From NCBI RefSeq assembly GCF_009674485.1, contig NZ_WKJJ01000007.1, positions 62,001 to 126,000 of the forward strand: a DNA stretch of 64,000 bases, written 5' to 3'. The notes below the pieces were generated by a model that was given only the letters and a program-made list of their open reading frames with translations, ran no database searches and had not been told where the DNA came from. This DNA is from Pseudoduganella rivuli. Its GTDB lineage: Bacteria; Pseudomonadota; Gammaproteobacteria; Burkholderiales; Burkholderiaceae_D. Below are positions 55,364 through 64,000 of this stretch, in pieces. Both the position numbers and the translations under genes were made by a program. The number at the start of each line of letters is the position of its first letter. Within the stretch, counting starts at the first letter, position 1.

Positions 55364-57979
55364 ATGCGATTGACGAAAATCCTGTGGGTGCACCTGCTGA
55401 TCCTGGCACATGCAGCGCTCCTGTTCGCCGCCGGTCCGGTCCGGGCTGCGGAACCCGTGCGCCAGGTTGTGCAACTGAACCGCGCCTGGACCTTTACGCT
55501 GGGCGATCCGGCAGGCGCTGAGACGGACGATCATGCCGACCGGGACTGGCAGCAAGTCAACCTGCCGCATTCGTTCAGCCTGCCGTATTTCCTCGGCCCG
55601 AACTTTTACGTGGGGTATGGCTGGTACCGCAGGAGCGTCGTCATGGATCAAGCCTGGCGGGGCAAGCGCCTGACCCTGGAATTCGATGGCGTGTTCCAGG
55701 ATGCGGAAATTTACGTCAATGGCGTGAAGGCGGGGCGGCACCGCGGCGGCTATACCGGCTTTGCCATCGATATCACACGGCAGATGCGGCCGGGGTCCAA
55801 CACGGTGGCGGTACGGGTCAACAATTTATGGAATGCGCAACTGTCGCCGCGCGCCGGCGAGCACCATTTCTCTGGCGGGATTTACCGCGACGTGCGCCTG
55901 GTCGCGACCGACCCGGTGCACGTGGCGTGGTATGGCACCTTCGTCACGACACCGGAGGTGTCCCCGGAGCGCGCCTCGCTGCGCATCCGCACCGAAGTCG
56001 AAAACACGGCCGGTACGGACCACGCCGTGACCCTGGTATCGCGCATCTATACGCCGGAGGGACGGCTGCTCACGCAGGAAACAGCCACCCGCGCCGTGCG
56101 TGCCGGCGCCACCGAAGTATTCGATCAGCAGCCGCCGGCGATCCGCCAGCCATCGCTGTGGGCGCCGGGTAATCCGGCGCTGTACCGGCTGGAGACGGAA
56201 GTGCGGCGCGACGGCCGCGTGGCCGACCGTTACAGCACCACGTTCGGCATCCGCTCGATCCGATGGACTGCCGACCGGGGCTTCTTCCTCAACGGTCAAC
56301 ATCTGTACCTGGTGGGCGCCAATGTCCACCAGGACCATGCCGGCTGGGGCGATGCCGTCAGCCATGCGGGCGCGCGGCGCGACATCGGCATGCTCAGGGA
56401 CGCGGGGTTCAATTTCATACGCGGCTCGCATTACCCGCATGCGCCCGCGTTTTCCCGGGCGGCCGATGAACTGGGCATGCTGTTCTGGTCCGAGGCGCCG
56501 TTCTGGGGCATTGGCGGTTTTGGCGGCGAGGGCAACTGGTTTGCCAGCGCCTATCCGCCGAATCCGGACGACCGGCCCGGCTTCGAGGACAGCGTGCTGG
56601 CACAGACGGCGGAAATGATCCGTATCCACCGCAACCATCCCAGCATCATCGCGTGGAGCAACGGCAATGAATACTTCTTCAGCGCGCCGGAAACCATGGA
56701 CGCGGTGCGCGCGTTCGTGCGCAGGCAGGTGGCATTGATGCGCACGCTGGATCCGACCCGCCCGGCCGCCACCGGCGGCGTGCAGCGCGGCGAAGTCGAC
56801 CGCCTGGGCGACCTGGCGGGCTACAACGGCGATGGCGCCGCGCTGCCGGCCTACCTGAATCCGGGCCTGGCCAGCCTGGTCAGCGAATACGGCTCCACCA
56901 TCGCGTCGCGACCCGGCGCCTACGAGCCGGGTTGGGGCAACCTGACCGAGCCGCCGGACCAGCGGGGCAGTGCGGCGCGTTATCCGTGGCGCTATCCGTG
57001 GCGCAGCGGTGAAGCGATCTGGGCGGGGTTCGACCATGGCACGATTGCCGACATCGATTTCGGCAAGATGGGCATGATCGACTATTTCCGCATCCCCAAG
57101 CGCCAATACTATTGGTACCGCAACGAATATCGGCAGGTGCCGCCCCCGGCGTGGCCGGGGCCGGGCCAGGCGTCGCAACTGTCGCTGACGGCCGACAAGA
57201 CCGTCATCCATGGCACCCAGGGCCATGACGACGTGCAGTTGCTGGTGACGGTGCGCGACGCGCAGGGCAGGGCGCTCAGCAATTCGCCGGACGTTACGCT
57301 GACCATCGAGCGGGGCCCTGGCGAGTTCCCGACCGGCCGCAGCATCACGTTCCGGCACGACACGCCGGTCGATATCCGCGACGGCCAGGCGGCCATCGAG
57401 TTCCGCTCCTATTACGCGGGCAAATCCGTCATCCGCGCCTCGTCGCCGGGGCTGAAGGACGCGCTGCTGGTGATCCGCACGGAAGGACCGGACCCTTACA
57501 TCGAAGGAAAGAGCCCGCTCGCCAGGGCCAGACCGCTGGTCAAGTATCCGGCACTGGCGCGGCGCGAACCCGGCGCGGCGCCCGGCAATGTCGTGATCAA
57601 CCGGCCGACCGCCGCCACGTCGTCGGCGCCGGGCCGTCCGGCGTCGATGGCCAATGACGGCGATGACAACACGGCCTGGCAAGCGGCGGCGGCGGACGAC
57701 CATCCGGCGTGGTCGATCGACCTGGAAAACATCTATGCGGTGCACGGCGTGGCGGTGCTGCAGCCTGGCCAGGCCGCGCTGGCCTATACCGTCGAGTTGT
57801 CGCTGGACCGCGTGCAGTGGCAGCCCCTGACGCCGGCGCAATTGCAGGCCGCGCAACTGCCGCCGGGTTTGCGGGCGCGCTTTGTGCGGGTGCGGTTTGC
57901 ATCCCCCGCAGGCGCCGTGGCGGCACTCAGCGAGGTCAGGGTGCTGGCGGTTCCGGCTGCCGAGGCGCCCCCGTTGTAA
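55364..57979 (+). CDS. Secreted GH2 beta-galactosidase-like enzyme with C-terminal F5/8C-like domain
   Basis: An 871-residue protein. Signal peptide 1-28 (MRLTKILWVHLLILAHAALL FAAG... AA), GH2 sugar-binding domain (FDGVFQDAEIYVNGVKAGRH), Ig-like domain, TIM barrel starting FFLNGQHLYLVGANVHQDH. Acid/base Glu436 is in IIAWSNGNEYFF and the nucleophile candidate Glu508 in VSEYGS. A BIG-like segment and a C-terminal discoidin-like domain (about 745-865, NDGDDNTAWQAAAADDHPAW) follow. ATG 55364 has AAGAGAG upstream; 55328 would break the signal peptide. In a GH74/TonB locus it likely removes galactose from xyloglucan side chains, though other beta-glycosides are possible. Confidence 0.85.
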   Translation: MRLTKILWVHLLILAHAALLFAAGPVRAAEPVRQVVQLNRAWTFTLGDPAGAETDDHADRDWQQVNLPHSFSLPYFLGPNFYVGYGWYRRSVVMDQAWRGKRLTLEFDGVFQDAEIYVNGVKAGRHRGGYTGFAIDITRQMRPGSNTVAVRVNNLWNAQLSPRAGEHHFSGGIYRDVRLVATDPVHVAWYGTFVTTPEVSPERASLRIRTEVENTAGTDHAVTLVSRIYTPEGRLLTQETATRAVRAGATEVFDQQPPAIRQPSLWAPGNPALYRLETEVRRDGRVADRYSTTFGIRSIRWTADRGFFLNGQHLYLVGANVHQDHAGWGDAVSHAGARRDIGMLRDAGFNFIRGSHYPHAPAFSRAADELGMLFWSEAPFWGIGGFGGEGNWFASAYPPNPDDRPGFEDSVLAQTAEMIRIHRNHPSIIAWSNGNEYFFSAPETMDAVRAFVRRQVALMRTLDPTRPAATGGVQRGEVDRLGDLAGYNGDGAALPAYLNPGLASLVSEYGSTIASRPGAYEPGWGNLTEPPDQRGSAARYPWRYPWRSGEAIWAGFDHGTIADIDFGKMGMIDYFRIPKRQYYWYRNEYRQVPPPAWPGPGQASQLSLTADKTVIHGTQGHDDVQLLVTVRDAQGRALSNSPDVTLTIERGPGEFPTGRSITFRHDTPVDIRDGQAAIEFRSYYAGKSVIRASSPGLKDALLVIRTEGPDPYIEGKSPLARARPLVKYPALARREPGAAPGNVVINRPTAATSSAPGRPASMANDGDDNTAWQAAAADDHPAWSIDLENIYAVHGVAVLQPGQAALAYTVELSLDRVQWQPLTPAQLQAAQLPPGLRARFVRVRFASPAGAVAALSEVRVLAVPAAEAPPL

Positions 57980-58021
57980 GAGGGTGGCATGCGCGGCATT
58001 GGCCGCACTGGCGCCATTACG

Positions 58022-58049
58022 AAATTGACCAACCTGATACATGATTTAA
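58022..58049 (+). promoter_or_regulatory. Shared upstream element, copy 1 (halogenase)
   Basis: AAATTGACCAA, 8 nt, ATGATTTAA (58022-58049), 92 nt before the halogenase ATG. It matches the copy upstream of the GH74 gene with the same spacing. A likely regulator site or promoter. Confidence 0.5.
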
Positions 58050-58140
58050 AGCAATCAATGTTGTGCCGCCACCTGGCGCGAAGTGTTTGGTATATGTTTT
58101 GAGATCTGACACCAACCTGACAGCAGCAAGGAGACCCAAC

Positions 58141-59664
58141 ATGGCGGAATCAAGCAACCCTATCCGCAAAGTCGTCATCGTCGGCGGCGGCACGGCTGGC
58201 TGGATGACGGCCGCGCCCCTGGCGCTGGGCCTGGCCCGCGCCTGCGACATCACCCTGGTGGAATCGCCCGAGATCGGCACCGTCGGCGTCGGTGAAGCGA
58301 CCTTGCCGACGCTGCGCCACTACAACATGGCGCTCGGCATCGATGACGCTGATTTCGTGAAGAAAACCCAGGCAACCTTCAAGCTCGGCATCGAGTTCAA
58401 GGATTGGGGCCACACGGGCAACCGCTTTTTCCACGGGTTCGGCGATTATGGTCCGGAGGTGGAAAACGGCGCGCCCCACATGGCGTGGCTGCGGTTGCTG
58501 CGCGACGTGAAAGACATGCCGCCTTTGGCAACCTTTTCCACCGCCGCCGCCATGGCCGGCGCCAACAAATTCACGCCGCCGTTCGGCGACGCGCCGGGCG
58601 CCTGCAACGCCTATTCGTACGCTTACCACTTTGACGCCAGCCTGTATGCGGCGTATCTGCGCGACTATGCGATGCGGCGCGGCGTCACGCGGATCGAAGG
58701 CAGGATCGTCGACGTGGAACAGCATTCGGAAACCGGCTTCATCACCGCCGTCAAACTCGATGACGGCCGCCGCATCGAGGGCGACTTGTTTGTCGACTGT
58801 TCCGGCTTCCGGGGCTTGCTGATCGAGGGCGTCTACCAGGCCGGCTATGACGACTGGAGCGCCATGCTGCCGTGCAACAGCGCGCTGGCCGTGCCGTGCG
58901 AAAAGACCACGCCGCTGACACCTTACACGACGTCGACCGCGAAAAGCGCGGGCTGGACCTGGCGCATCCCGCTGCAACACCGCACCGGCAATGGCCACGT
59001 CTATTGCAACAGTTTTACCAGCGACCAGGACGCGGCGCGCGTGTTGCTGGACGGCCTCGATGGCCGTGCACTGGACGACCCGCGCCAGCTGCGTTTCACA
59101 ACGGGCCGGCGCCGCAAGTCATGGATCAAGAATTGCGTGGCGATTGGCTTGTCCAGCGGTTTCCTGGAACCACTGGAATCGACCAGCATCAACATCATAG
59201 AAAATTCCGTCAGCTGGCTGCTGGAACACTTCCCCGACCGCGATTGCAGTCCACACCTGGCCGATGAATACAACCGGCTGCTGTCGGAACGCTTCGAATA
59301 CGTGCGCGACTTCATCATCCTGCACTACAAGCTGACCAACCGCACGGACTCGGAATTCTGGCGCTATTGCGCCGACATGGCGATCCCCGACACGCTCAAG
59401 CACCAGATTGAATTGTTCCGCGAAACCGGTCGGGTCGCGATCTATGACGAAAAAGGCTTTTCCGTGTCGTCCCACCTGGCCATCCTGCTGGGGCTGGGCG
59501 TGATGCCAAAACGCTATAACCCGCTGCTCGACAAGATGGACCCGCGGCCATTGCTGGCGCATTTTGCCCGCGTGCGCGACGTCATCCAGAACACTGTCGC
59601 GGCCATGCCGGACCACGCCGACTACATTGCCGGCCACGTGGCGGCGCCCGCGCTGGCTGCCTGA
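58141..59664 (+). CDS. Flavin-dependent tryptophan-halogenase family protein
   Basis: A 507-residue protein. FAD-binding GGGTAGWM (15-22), catalytic Lys81 in TQATFKLGIEF (counterpart of Lys79 in PrnA), the halogenase-specific motif WTWRIP (272-277) and VGVGEATLP near 49-57. CAAGGAG precedes the ATG. It needs reduced FAD from a partner reductase and uses chloride or bromide. It sits among glycoside hydrolases and a TonB receptor, a context repeatedly seen in carbohydrate loci of Xanthomonas/Caulobacter-type bacteria, where its substrate is unknown; tryptophan is not assured. Confidence 0.9.
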   Translation: MAESSNPIRKVVIVGGGTAGWMTAAPLALGLARACDITLVESPEIGTVGVGEATLPTLRHYNMALGIDDADFVKKTQATFKLGIEFKDWGHTGNRFFHGFGDYGPEVENGAPHMAWLRLLRDVKDMPPLATFSTAAAMAGANKFTPPFGDAPGACNAYSYAYHFDASLYAAYLRDYAMRRGVTRIEGRIVDVEQHSETGFITAVKLDDGRRIEGDLFVDCSGFRGLLIEGVYQAGYDDWSAMLPCNSALAVPCEKTTPLTPYTTSTAKSAGWTWRIPLQHRTGNGHVYCNSFTSDQDAARVLLDGLDGRALDDPRQLRFTTGRRRKSWIKNCVAIGLSSGFLEPLESTSINIIENSVSWLLEHFPDRDCSPHLADEYNRLLSERFEYVRDFIILHYKLTNRTDSEFWRYCADMAIPDTLKHQIELFRETGRVAIYDEKGFSVSSHLAILLGLGVMPKRYNPLLDKMDPRPLLAHFARVRDVIQNTVAAMPDHADYIAGHVAAPALAA

Positions 59665-59683
59665 TCCCGGCCGCTGTTCCTGC

Positions 59684-59716
59684 AACCGCCGCGCTGCCCT
59701 GCAACGCGGCGGTTTT
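59684..59716. terminator. Terminator between the converging halogenase and GH74 genes
   Basis: AACCGCCGCG (59684-59693) and CGCGGCGGTT (59705-59714), perfect 10-bp stem, with TTTT at the halogenase side. It lies in the 65-nt gap of two converging genes and may serve both. Confidence 0.8.
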
Positions 59717-59729
59717 ACTTCGCACTACA

Positions 59730-61886
59730 TCACGGACGGCCCATCACCACACCGCGCCCGGCCGTGCTCATGTACACCACGCCAAAGGTGTTCATGTCGC
59801 CCACGACGAACCTGCCGTTACCCGGTCCGCCATACTGGTGCGCATTGTCGTTGATGCGGGTCCACGATGCGCCCGCGTCCGTGGAACGGAACAGTCCGCG
59901 CACACCGCCCACCGTACCCCAGATGAACACGGTCGGATACGTGGCGCCGCTGGCCGCCTTGCCAAAGCCCACGGCGGCGCAATACGTCACGTTGGCGATG
60001 CTGTTGAACTGCCAGCCGGAACTGGTGGTGCGCACCAGGCCATTGCCATACAACGGCACCCAGACGTCACCCTCCACGCCGGGAGCGGCGCGGATCACGT
60101 CGCTGCCGCCCGTCGCCAGCGTATTGAACTTCCAGAATGACGCGCCGGCGTCCGTGCTGATCATGAAACTGCCATCGCTGGGGTTGTACACGTAGAACTT
60201 GTTGGCGTTGGATGGATCGGCGACCGGGCGCGCATTGTTCACGCTGAGCCCGCCCACGGCCGACCAGCCCGCCCCCAGGTTGGTGGAACGGTAGGTGGTG
60301 GTGGAATTTTCCGGGCTGTGCAGCAGTGCGCTGCCGCTGGCCGACAACGCGACCTGGCCTTTGACGCCGTTCATCGTGGTTTGCGACCAGTTGACGCCGC
60401 CGTTGGTGGACGTATACATCTTGGAGCCGGTCCGTACCACGGTATTGACGTTGCCGGGCGCCACCGCCAGGCCGGTGGTGGTCCCCATCGTTGGCGAGTA
60501 CATCGGGTTGGTGTACGTGAGGGTGTTGTAGTGCCGGAAGCCATCCACGTCACCCAGCGCCGTCAACAGCGGCCCGCCGGGAATGCTGGCGATATTCAGC
60601 GGCACCGTCTCTTCCAGCCCCTTGGTGACAAAGGTCCACGTGGTGGTGGCGGCATCGATGTCGCTGGTCTTGAACACGCCGTTGCCCGACGTGATCCACA
60701 CGGATTTCGAATTGGACGGGTCAAACGACGCCGTTCCGGTCCAGTGGATCGAGTTGCCCGCAATCCAGCTGATGCCACCCGTATCCATGGCGTAGCCGCG
60801 ATTGATCACGTCGGTCCAGCTGGCGCCGCCGTTGGTGGAGATGTAGACATGGTCGCCGTTGGCGCTACCCTGCGGCGCCCACTGGTTGACCGTCGACGCC
60901 ACCAGGCGCTGGTTATTGTTCGGGTCGACGCTGATGCCGCTGAACGCGCGCGTCACGCCGGCCGGCGTGACGTTGGTCCAGGCGCCATTGGCAATCGTGT
61001 ATTTCCAGATCTGGCCCGTGTCCATCGGTTCCGACCCGGACTGGTTGCCGTGGGGGCCGGCGCCATTGGCGTACGTGACGTACAGGTTGCCGGCGCCGTC
61101 GAACGCGGCGCGCTGCGGCATCAGGCCGGACGGGGCGCCGGAGACGGCGGAGAACGATGCGCCGCCGTTATCGCTGCGGTAAAAGTTCGCGCCCACCGAG
61201 CCATAATGCGACACGCCGACAAACAGGCGCTGCGCCACGCCGCCCGAGACGCTGGACGGGTCGGCCATGACCACGCTGACGCCGTTGTCGTTCGGCGTGC
61301 TGCTGACCGGCAGCGACGTCACCTGCGACCACGACGAGCCTGAATTGGTGCTCTTGAACAGGCCGTTGCGGCGCGTGCCCAGGTACAGCACATTGCTGGA
61401 ACCCGGATCGACCACCAGCCGTTCGCCGTTCTGGCGGCCCATGCCATTGCCGTGCGCCTTGAACTGGCTGGTCACGTCGATGGTGGTCCAGCTGGCGCCA
61501 TAATCCGTGGAGCGCAGGATGGCCGACTTGCCGCCATTAAAATAATCGATGCCCACGTACAGATACAGGTTGGCGGCGTTTTTCGGATCGACCGCCAGCG
61601 ATTCCACGCCCAGATAGCCGGTCTGGTCATCCGCCACCCAGTCCAGCAGCGGAATCCAGCGGCTGTTGGCGCTGTCCCAGCGGAAGGCGCCGCCCACGTC
61701 GGTGCGCGCATAGACGACCGCCTGCGATTTGGCGGGAATCACGGCCGACACGAAACCGCCGCCACCCATGGCGACGGGATCCCACGTGTAGGCCGACGCG
61801 GGGGCGTGTGCCCCCAGGGTCGCAGCGACGATGGCGGCCGCCGCATACGGCGCCGCTCTTTGAAGCAATGAATCCACAAACTTCAT
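59730..61886 (-). CDS. Secreted GH74 xyloglucanase-like protein
   Basis: A 718-residue protein. Signal peptide 1-32 (LLQRAAPYAAAAIVAATLGA HAPASA). Two seven-bladed propellers of BNR/VPS10-like repeats (SxDxGxSW units: STDYGASWTT, STNSGSSWSQ, STNGGASWTD, STDAGASFWK, STDAGASWTR). Catalytic Asp63 is in VYARTDVGGAFRW, as in GH74; the second acid is in a TASFDPSNSKSVWITSGNGV segment near 389. AGGAGG lies 7 nt before ATG 61886; the frame is open upstream but lacks a start with a ribosome-binding site. It cuts xyloglucan backbone outside the cell. Confidence 0.87.
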   Translation of the reverse strand: MKFVDSLLQRAAPYAAAAIVAATLGAHAPASAYTWDPVAMGGGGFVSAVIPAKSQAVVYARTDVGGAFRWDSANSRWIPLLDWVADDQTGYLGVESLAVDPKNAANLYLYVGIDYFNGGKSAILRSTDYGASWTTIDVTSQFKAHGNGMGRQNGERLVVDPGSSNVLYLGTRRNGLFKSTNSGSSWSQVTSLPVSSTPNDNGVSVVMADPSSVSGGVAQRLFVGVSHYGSVGANFYRSDNGGASFSAVSGAPSGLMPQRAAFDGAGNLYVTYANGAGPHGNQSGSEPMDTGQIWKYTIANGAWTNVTPAGVTRAFSGISVDPNNNQRLVASTVNQWAPQGSANGDHVYISTNGGASWTDVINRGYAMDTGGISWIAGNSIHWTGTASFDPSNSKSVWITSGNGVFKTSDIDAATTTWTFVTKGLEETVPLNIASIPGGPLLTALGDVDGFRHYNTLTYTNPMYSPTMGTTTGLAVAPGNVNTVVRTGSKMYTSTNGGVNWSQTTMNGVKGQVALSASGSALLHSPENSTTTYRSTNLGAGWSAVGGLSVNNARPVADPSNANKFYVYNPSDGSFMISTDAGASFWKFNTLATGGSDVIRAAPGVEGDVWVPLYGNGLVRTTSSGWQFNSIANVTYCAAVGFGKAASGATYPTVFIWGTVGGVRGLFRSTDAGASWTRINDNAHQYGGPGNGRFVVGDMNTFGVVYMSTAGRGVVMGRP

Positions 61887-62037
61887 CTGATTTGCCTCCT
61901 GTTGATTTGTTATGCATCTGGCTTGAAGCAACGCCCGTGGCACACGGCTGCGGCCGGCGGGCGCAGGTCCCCTCTCGGGAACACACTGAATATATAGAAG
62001 ACATCCGGCGCACTTCATGGAACGCGTGATAGTTGAG

Positions 62038-62065
62038 TTAAATCGTTGCGCCACTTGGTGAATTT
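62038..62065 (-). promoter_or_regulatory. Shared upstream element, copy 2 (GH74)
   Basis: On the minus strand AAATTCACCAA, 8 nt, ACGATTTAA, 152 nt before the GH74 ATG. Of the 20 defined positions, 18 equal copy 1, and spacing is identical. Confidence 0.5.
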
Positions 62066-62093
62066 GATAAATCCGCGATGCAAGCCACAAATA

Positions 62094-62121
62094 GCAAAAG
62101 GCGGCCGAAGCCGCCTTTTGC
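62094..62121 (-). terminator. Terminator after the TonB-dependent receptor
   Basis: GCAAAAGGCGGC (62094-62105) and GCCGCCTTTTGC (62110-62121), a perfect 12-bp stem. On the minus strand the loop is TTCG and the stem ends in TTTT, the standard intrinsic form. It lies 29 nt after the receptor stop. Confidence 0.88.
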
Positions 62122-62150
62122 GTTGGCGCCGCACGCGGCGCCGTACGACA

Positions 62151-64000
62151 TCAGAAGGTGTAACCCATCGAAATGCGGAAGCTGCGGCCCGGGTTATACC
62201 AGGAACGGCCCATCGCACCCGGCGCCTGCTGGTTGGTCTGCCTGGTGATCACGTTGGTCAGGTTGCTGGCGTTGAAGCTGCCCCATACATGATCGCTGAA
62301 GCGGTAGTTGATACCCGCGTCCCACTGGCCCACGGCTTCCTGCCATACCGGCAAGCCCCAGCCCACGTCCTGCGGCGCGACGCCGCCGTTGGCGGCGATA
62401 CGGACTGGATCGGCGCTGACGCCGTTGTTGCCCGACGCGCCATAGACACCGGTCGCCAGCAAGGTGCGGTCACGCCAGCTGTAGGCCAGGCGCGCCGACA
62501 CCGGGCCCTGGTCGTACATGAACGCCGCATTGAAGGCGCGGCGGGACATGTATGGTACCGGCAAGTCGTTGAATGGCATGCCGTTGGTGTCGCAGCCATA
62601 CAGTGCACCGCCAATCGACAGCGAACCGGCCGGGCAATATGGCAGCTTGAACGGGTGATACAGTTCTTGTTTGCCATCGATGTAAGTGAAGTTCGCCGAC
62701 ACACCGAAGCCCTTGACCCATTCCGGCAATTTATCCAGGCCGGGAATCTTGTCCAGGTAAGTCATACCGGCAAGCTCCACACCACGCAAGTGCAGCTTGG
62801 CGGCGTTGGCAGGTCCGGTGATGGTGAAGTCCTGATCGCTGCCGGCCAGGTCTTTCAAGGTGCGGGTATAAGTCTCGGACATGATGATGTCCTTGACTTT
62901 CTTGTAGAACACCGCCGCGGTCAACGATTGGCCAGCTTGAGGATACCATTCCAGCGAGATGTCGAAGTTGGTGGCCTTGAGCGGCTTGAGTTTCACGTTA
63001 CCGTCGTTCTTGCCGGTATAGCTGACCATTTCGATGTTCTTGCCGGAAGGATCGCTCTTGACATCCTGAGACAGGGTGATGTACTCCTGCATCTGGTCAA
63101 AGCCGGGACGCGAGATACCCTGCGACAAGGCCAGGCGACCCTGCAGCTTGTCGGTGATGGCGGCCTTCAGGTTCAGGCTTGGAACCACGTCAATGTGGCT
63201 GGCCTTCAAATCCAGCGGCTCGTCGATGACGCCAAAGCGCGGCAGGGCGGGATTGGTCGTGGTGCCATATTGCGGCTTGAATACGGTATAACCATGGGCC
63301 ACGGTATTGGTGCGGATGACGCGCACGCCCAGGTTACCGTCGACCGGCACCTTCCAGTCGTCGAAACCAAAGCGCAAGGTGCCATGCAGCGCCTGGCTGC
63401 CCTCGCTGTGCTCGCTGACGAACTTCGGATCGGTCGGATCGTACATATCCGGTTTCCAGCCGTCGGCCGCGGTCGAGCAGTCGTTTTTGGCGCCGCTCCA
63501 TTGATTGCCCATTTGGCAGTTGTAAACCAATGCCTGCAGCAATTTTTTGTACGCTTCAGGCTTGTTCAGGATCACGTCCTTGGTCGGCACCACGATGGTT
63601 GGCGGCGCCGTCATGCGGCCATTGAAGAAATTCGGGTACGCGAAGGTTTCCACGGTGCCCAGGGCGGCATAGCGCGGATCGCTCAGGTAGCCGAAGTTCG
63701 GACGCGGCTGCCAGCCGCCGTTGTCGGCCAGCGTGGGCAACGTGCCCGGGATTTTGGTGGTGGCCACGCCCCATTCTTCCGAGAATGACTTCCAGCCGGT
63801 GCCGGCGTTCTTGTCCTTGCGCGACTTGCGCTCGGTGATACGCATGCCGAAGCGGAAATCGCGCAGCACAGGGGAATCGAAGACATATTTGCCGTCGACT
63901 TTCCACGCATACATATCGGCCTTGGCCTTGTTGCGGTCCGGCTGCGAGATATCCCAGTAATAGTTTTTCGGATCAGCCAGGAATGCGCGGCTCTTGTCGT
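62151..64000 (-). CDS. TonB-dependent outer-membrane receptor, C-terminal part (cut by window end)
   Basis: The frame is open from the window end (DKSRAFLADPKNYYWDISQP) to the stop at 62151. Beta-barrel strands with TonB-receptor features: RFGMRITERKSR, VPSLNLKAAITDKLQGRLAL, SQGISRPGFDQMQEYITLSQ, LKATNFDISLEWYPQAGQSL, NFTYIDGK, INYRFSDHVWGSFNASNLTN and the final FRISMGYTF ending in Phe, as outer-membrane proteins do. The ATG at 63914 is internal, not the start. The plug and signal peptide lie beyond the window. It is the likely importer of xyloglucan oligosaccharides released by GH74. Confidence 0.92.
   Translation of the reverse strand, partial: DKSRAFLADPKNYYWDISQPDRNKAKADMYAWKVDGKYVFDSPVLRDFRFGMRITERKSRKDKNAGTGWKSFSEEWGVATTKIPGTLPTLADNGGWQPRPNFGYLSDPRYAALGTVETFAYPNFFNGRMTAPPTIVVPTKDVILNKPEAYKKLLQALVYNCQMGNQWSGAKNDCSTAADGWKPDMYDPTDPKFVSEHSEGSQALHGTLRFGFDDWKVPVDGNLGVRVIRTNTVAHGYTVFKPQYGTTTNPALPRFGVIDEPLDLKASHIDVVPSLNLKAAITDKLQGRLALSQGISRPGFDQMQEYITLSQDVKSDPSGKNIEMVSYTGKNDGNVKLKPLKATNFDISLEWYPQAGQSLTAAVFYKKVKDIIMSETYTRTLKDLAGSDQDFTITGPANAAKLHLRGVELAGMTYLDKIPGLDKLPEWVKGFGVSANFTYIDGKQELYHPFKLPYCPAGSLSIGGALYGCDTNGMPFNDLPVPYMSRRAFNAAFMYDQGPVSARLAYSWRDRTLLATGVYGASGNNGVSADPVRIAANGGVAPQDVGWGLPVWQEAVGQWDAGINYRFSDHVWGSFNASNLTNVITRQTNQQAPGAMGRSWYNPGRSFRISMGYTF

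Noticed and set aside
55826..58042. 738-residue open frame on the minus strand
   Set aside because: Antisense to the GH2 gene, Arg/Ala/His-rich shadow without recognisable domain.
59730..62090. Longer GH74 product starting at 62090
   Set aside because: The extra 68 residues lack signal-peptide character and cross the shared upstream element; ATG 61886 has AGGAGG and leads directly into a signal peptide.

Overview
The window is a high-GC betaproteobacterial chromosome segment made of most of an integrated siphovirus prophage (about 1-41,030) followed by host chromosome (about 41,030-64,000). Host gene content (Na/Pi cotransporter, maleate isomerase operon, 2-hydroxycarboxylate transporter, GH2/GH74/halogenase/TonB-receptor carbohydrate locus) and a GGTGTCAGACCC-type repeat at 53,007 suggest an Oxalobacteraceae-like soil or plant-associated genus (Massilia/Duganella/Janthinobacterium type). 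That assignment is inference, not proof.

Prophage. The left end lies outside the window. It opens with a divergent immunity switch: a CI-like repressor leaving the window on the minus strand, overlapping TTAAG/CTTAA palindromic operators, and a Cro/YdaS-like gene with a YdaT-like gene downstream. The early region holds a cytosine methyltransferase with a tandemly repeated target-recognition region, overlapped by a DndC/CysH-like PP-loop protein, then small proteins, a DUF1488 gene on the opposite strand, a replication protein, a DnaB helicase, a first tyrosine recombinase and a Q-like antiterminator. Q is followed by a promoter-like sequence and an intrinsic terminator in the lambda pR'-tR' arrangement. 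The late region carries two tRNA genes (Ser-GCU, Gly-UCC), small genes, an HNH endonuclease, small and large terminase, HK97-type portal, ClpP-like protease and capsid. It continues with an unusual 4.7 kb cassette of virion-type proteins, head-tail connectors, tail tube, tail chaperones joined by a canonical -1 frameshift heptamer (A AAT TTT at 28,172), a 1592-residue tape measure, and few tail-tip/fibre genes. Lysis genes follow (permuted NlpC/P60-like protein, holin, GH19 endolysin, Rz/Rz1 spanins). The prophage ends with an SOS (LexA-box) controlled gene of unknown function and the integrase, next to tRNA-Leu(UAA), the likely attachment gene.

Host side. A NptA-type Na/phosphate transporter is followed by a minus-strand group (AraC and LysR regulators, MFS transporter, maleate cis-trans isomerase, PEBP protein) that fits maleate uptake and conversion to fumarate. 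Then comes a very large minus-strand gene joining a FSH1-like serine hydrolase, an adenylation (ANL) domain, a membrane acyltransferase-3 domain and a carrier domain in one chain, resembling a one-polypeptide counterpart of the DltA/DltB/DltC logic. A periplasmic PEBP protein and a citrate/malate-type 2HCT transporter follow. The right end is a carbohydrate locus: GH2 beta-galactosidase with a C-terminal F5/8C-like domain, flavin-dependent tryptophan-type halogenase, secreted GH74 xyloglucanase-like protein and a TonB-dependent receptor cut by the window end. The upstream regions of the halogenase and GH74 genes share a spaced sequence element, which suggests joint control.

Strongest leads: the four-domain enzyme, the repeat-bearing methyltransferase with its PP-loop partner, the SOS-controlled unknown gene, two perfect hairpins burying start sites (integrase and the 78-aa gene), and the capsid-side cassette with twelve 20-residue repeats.
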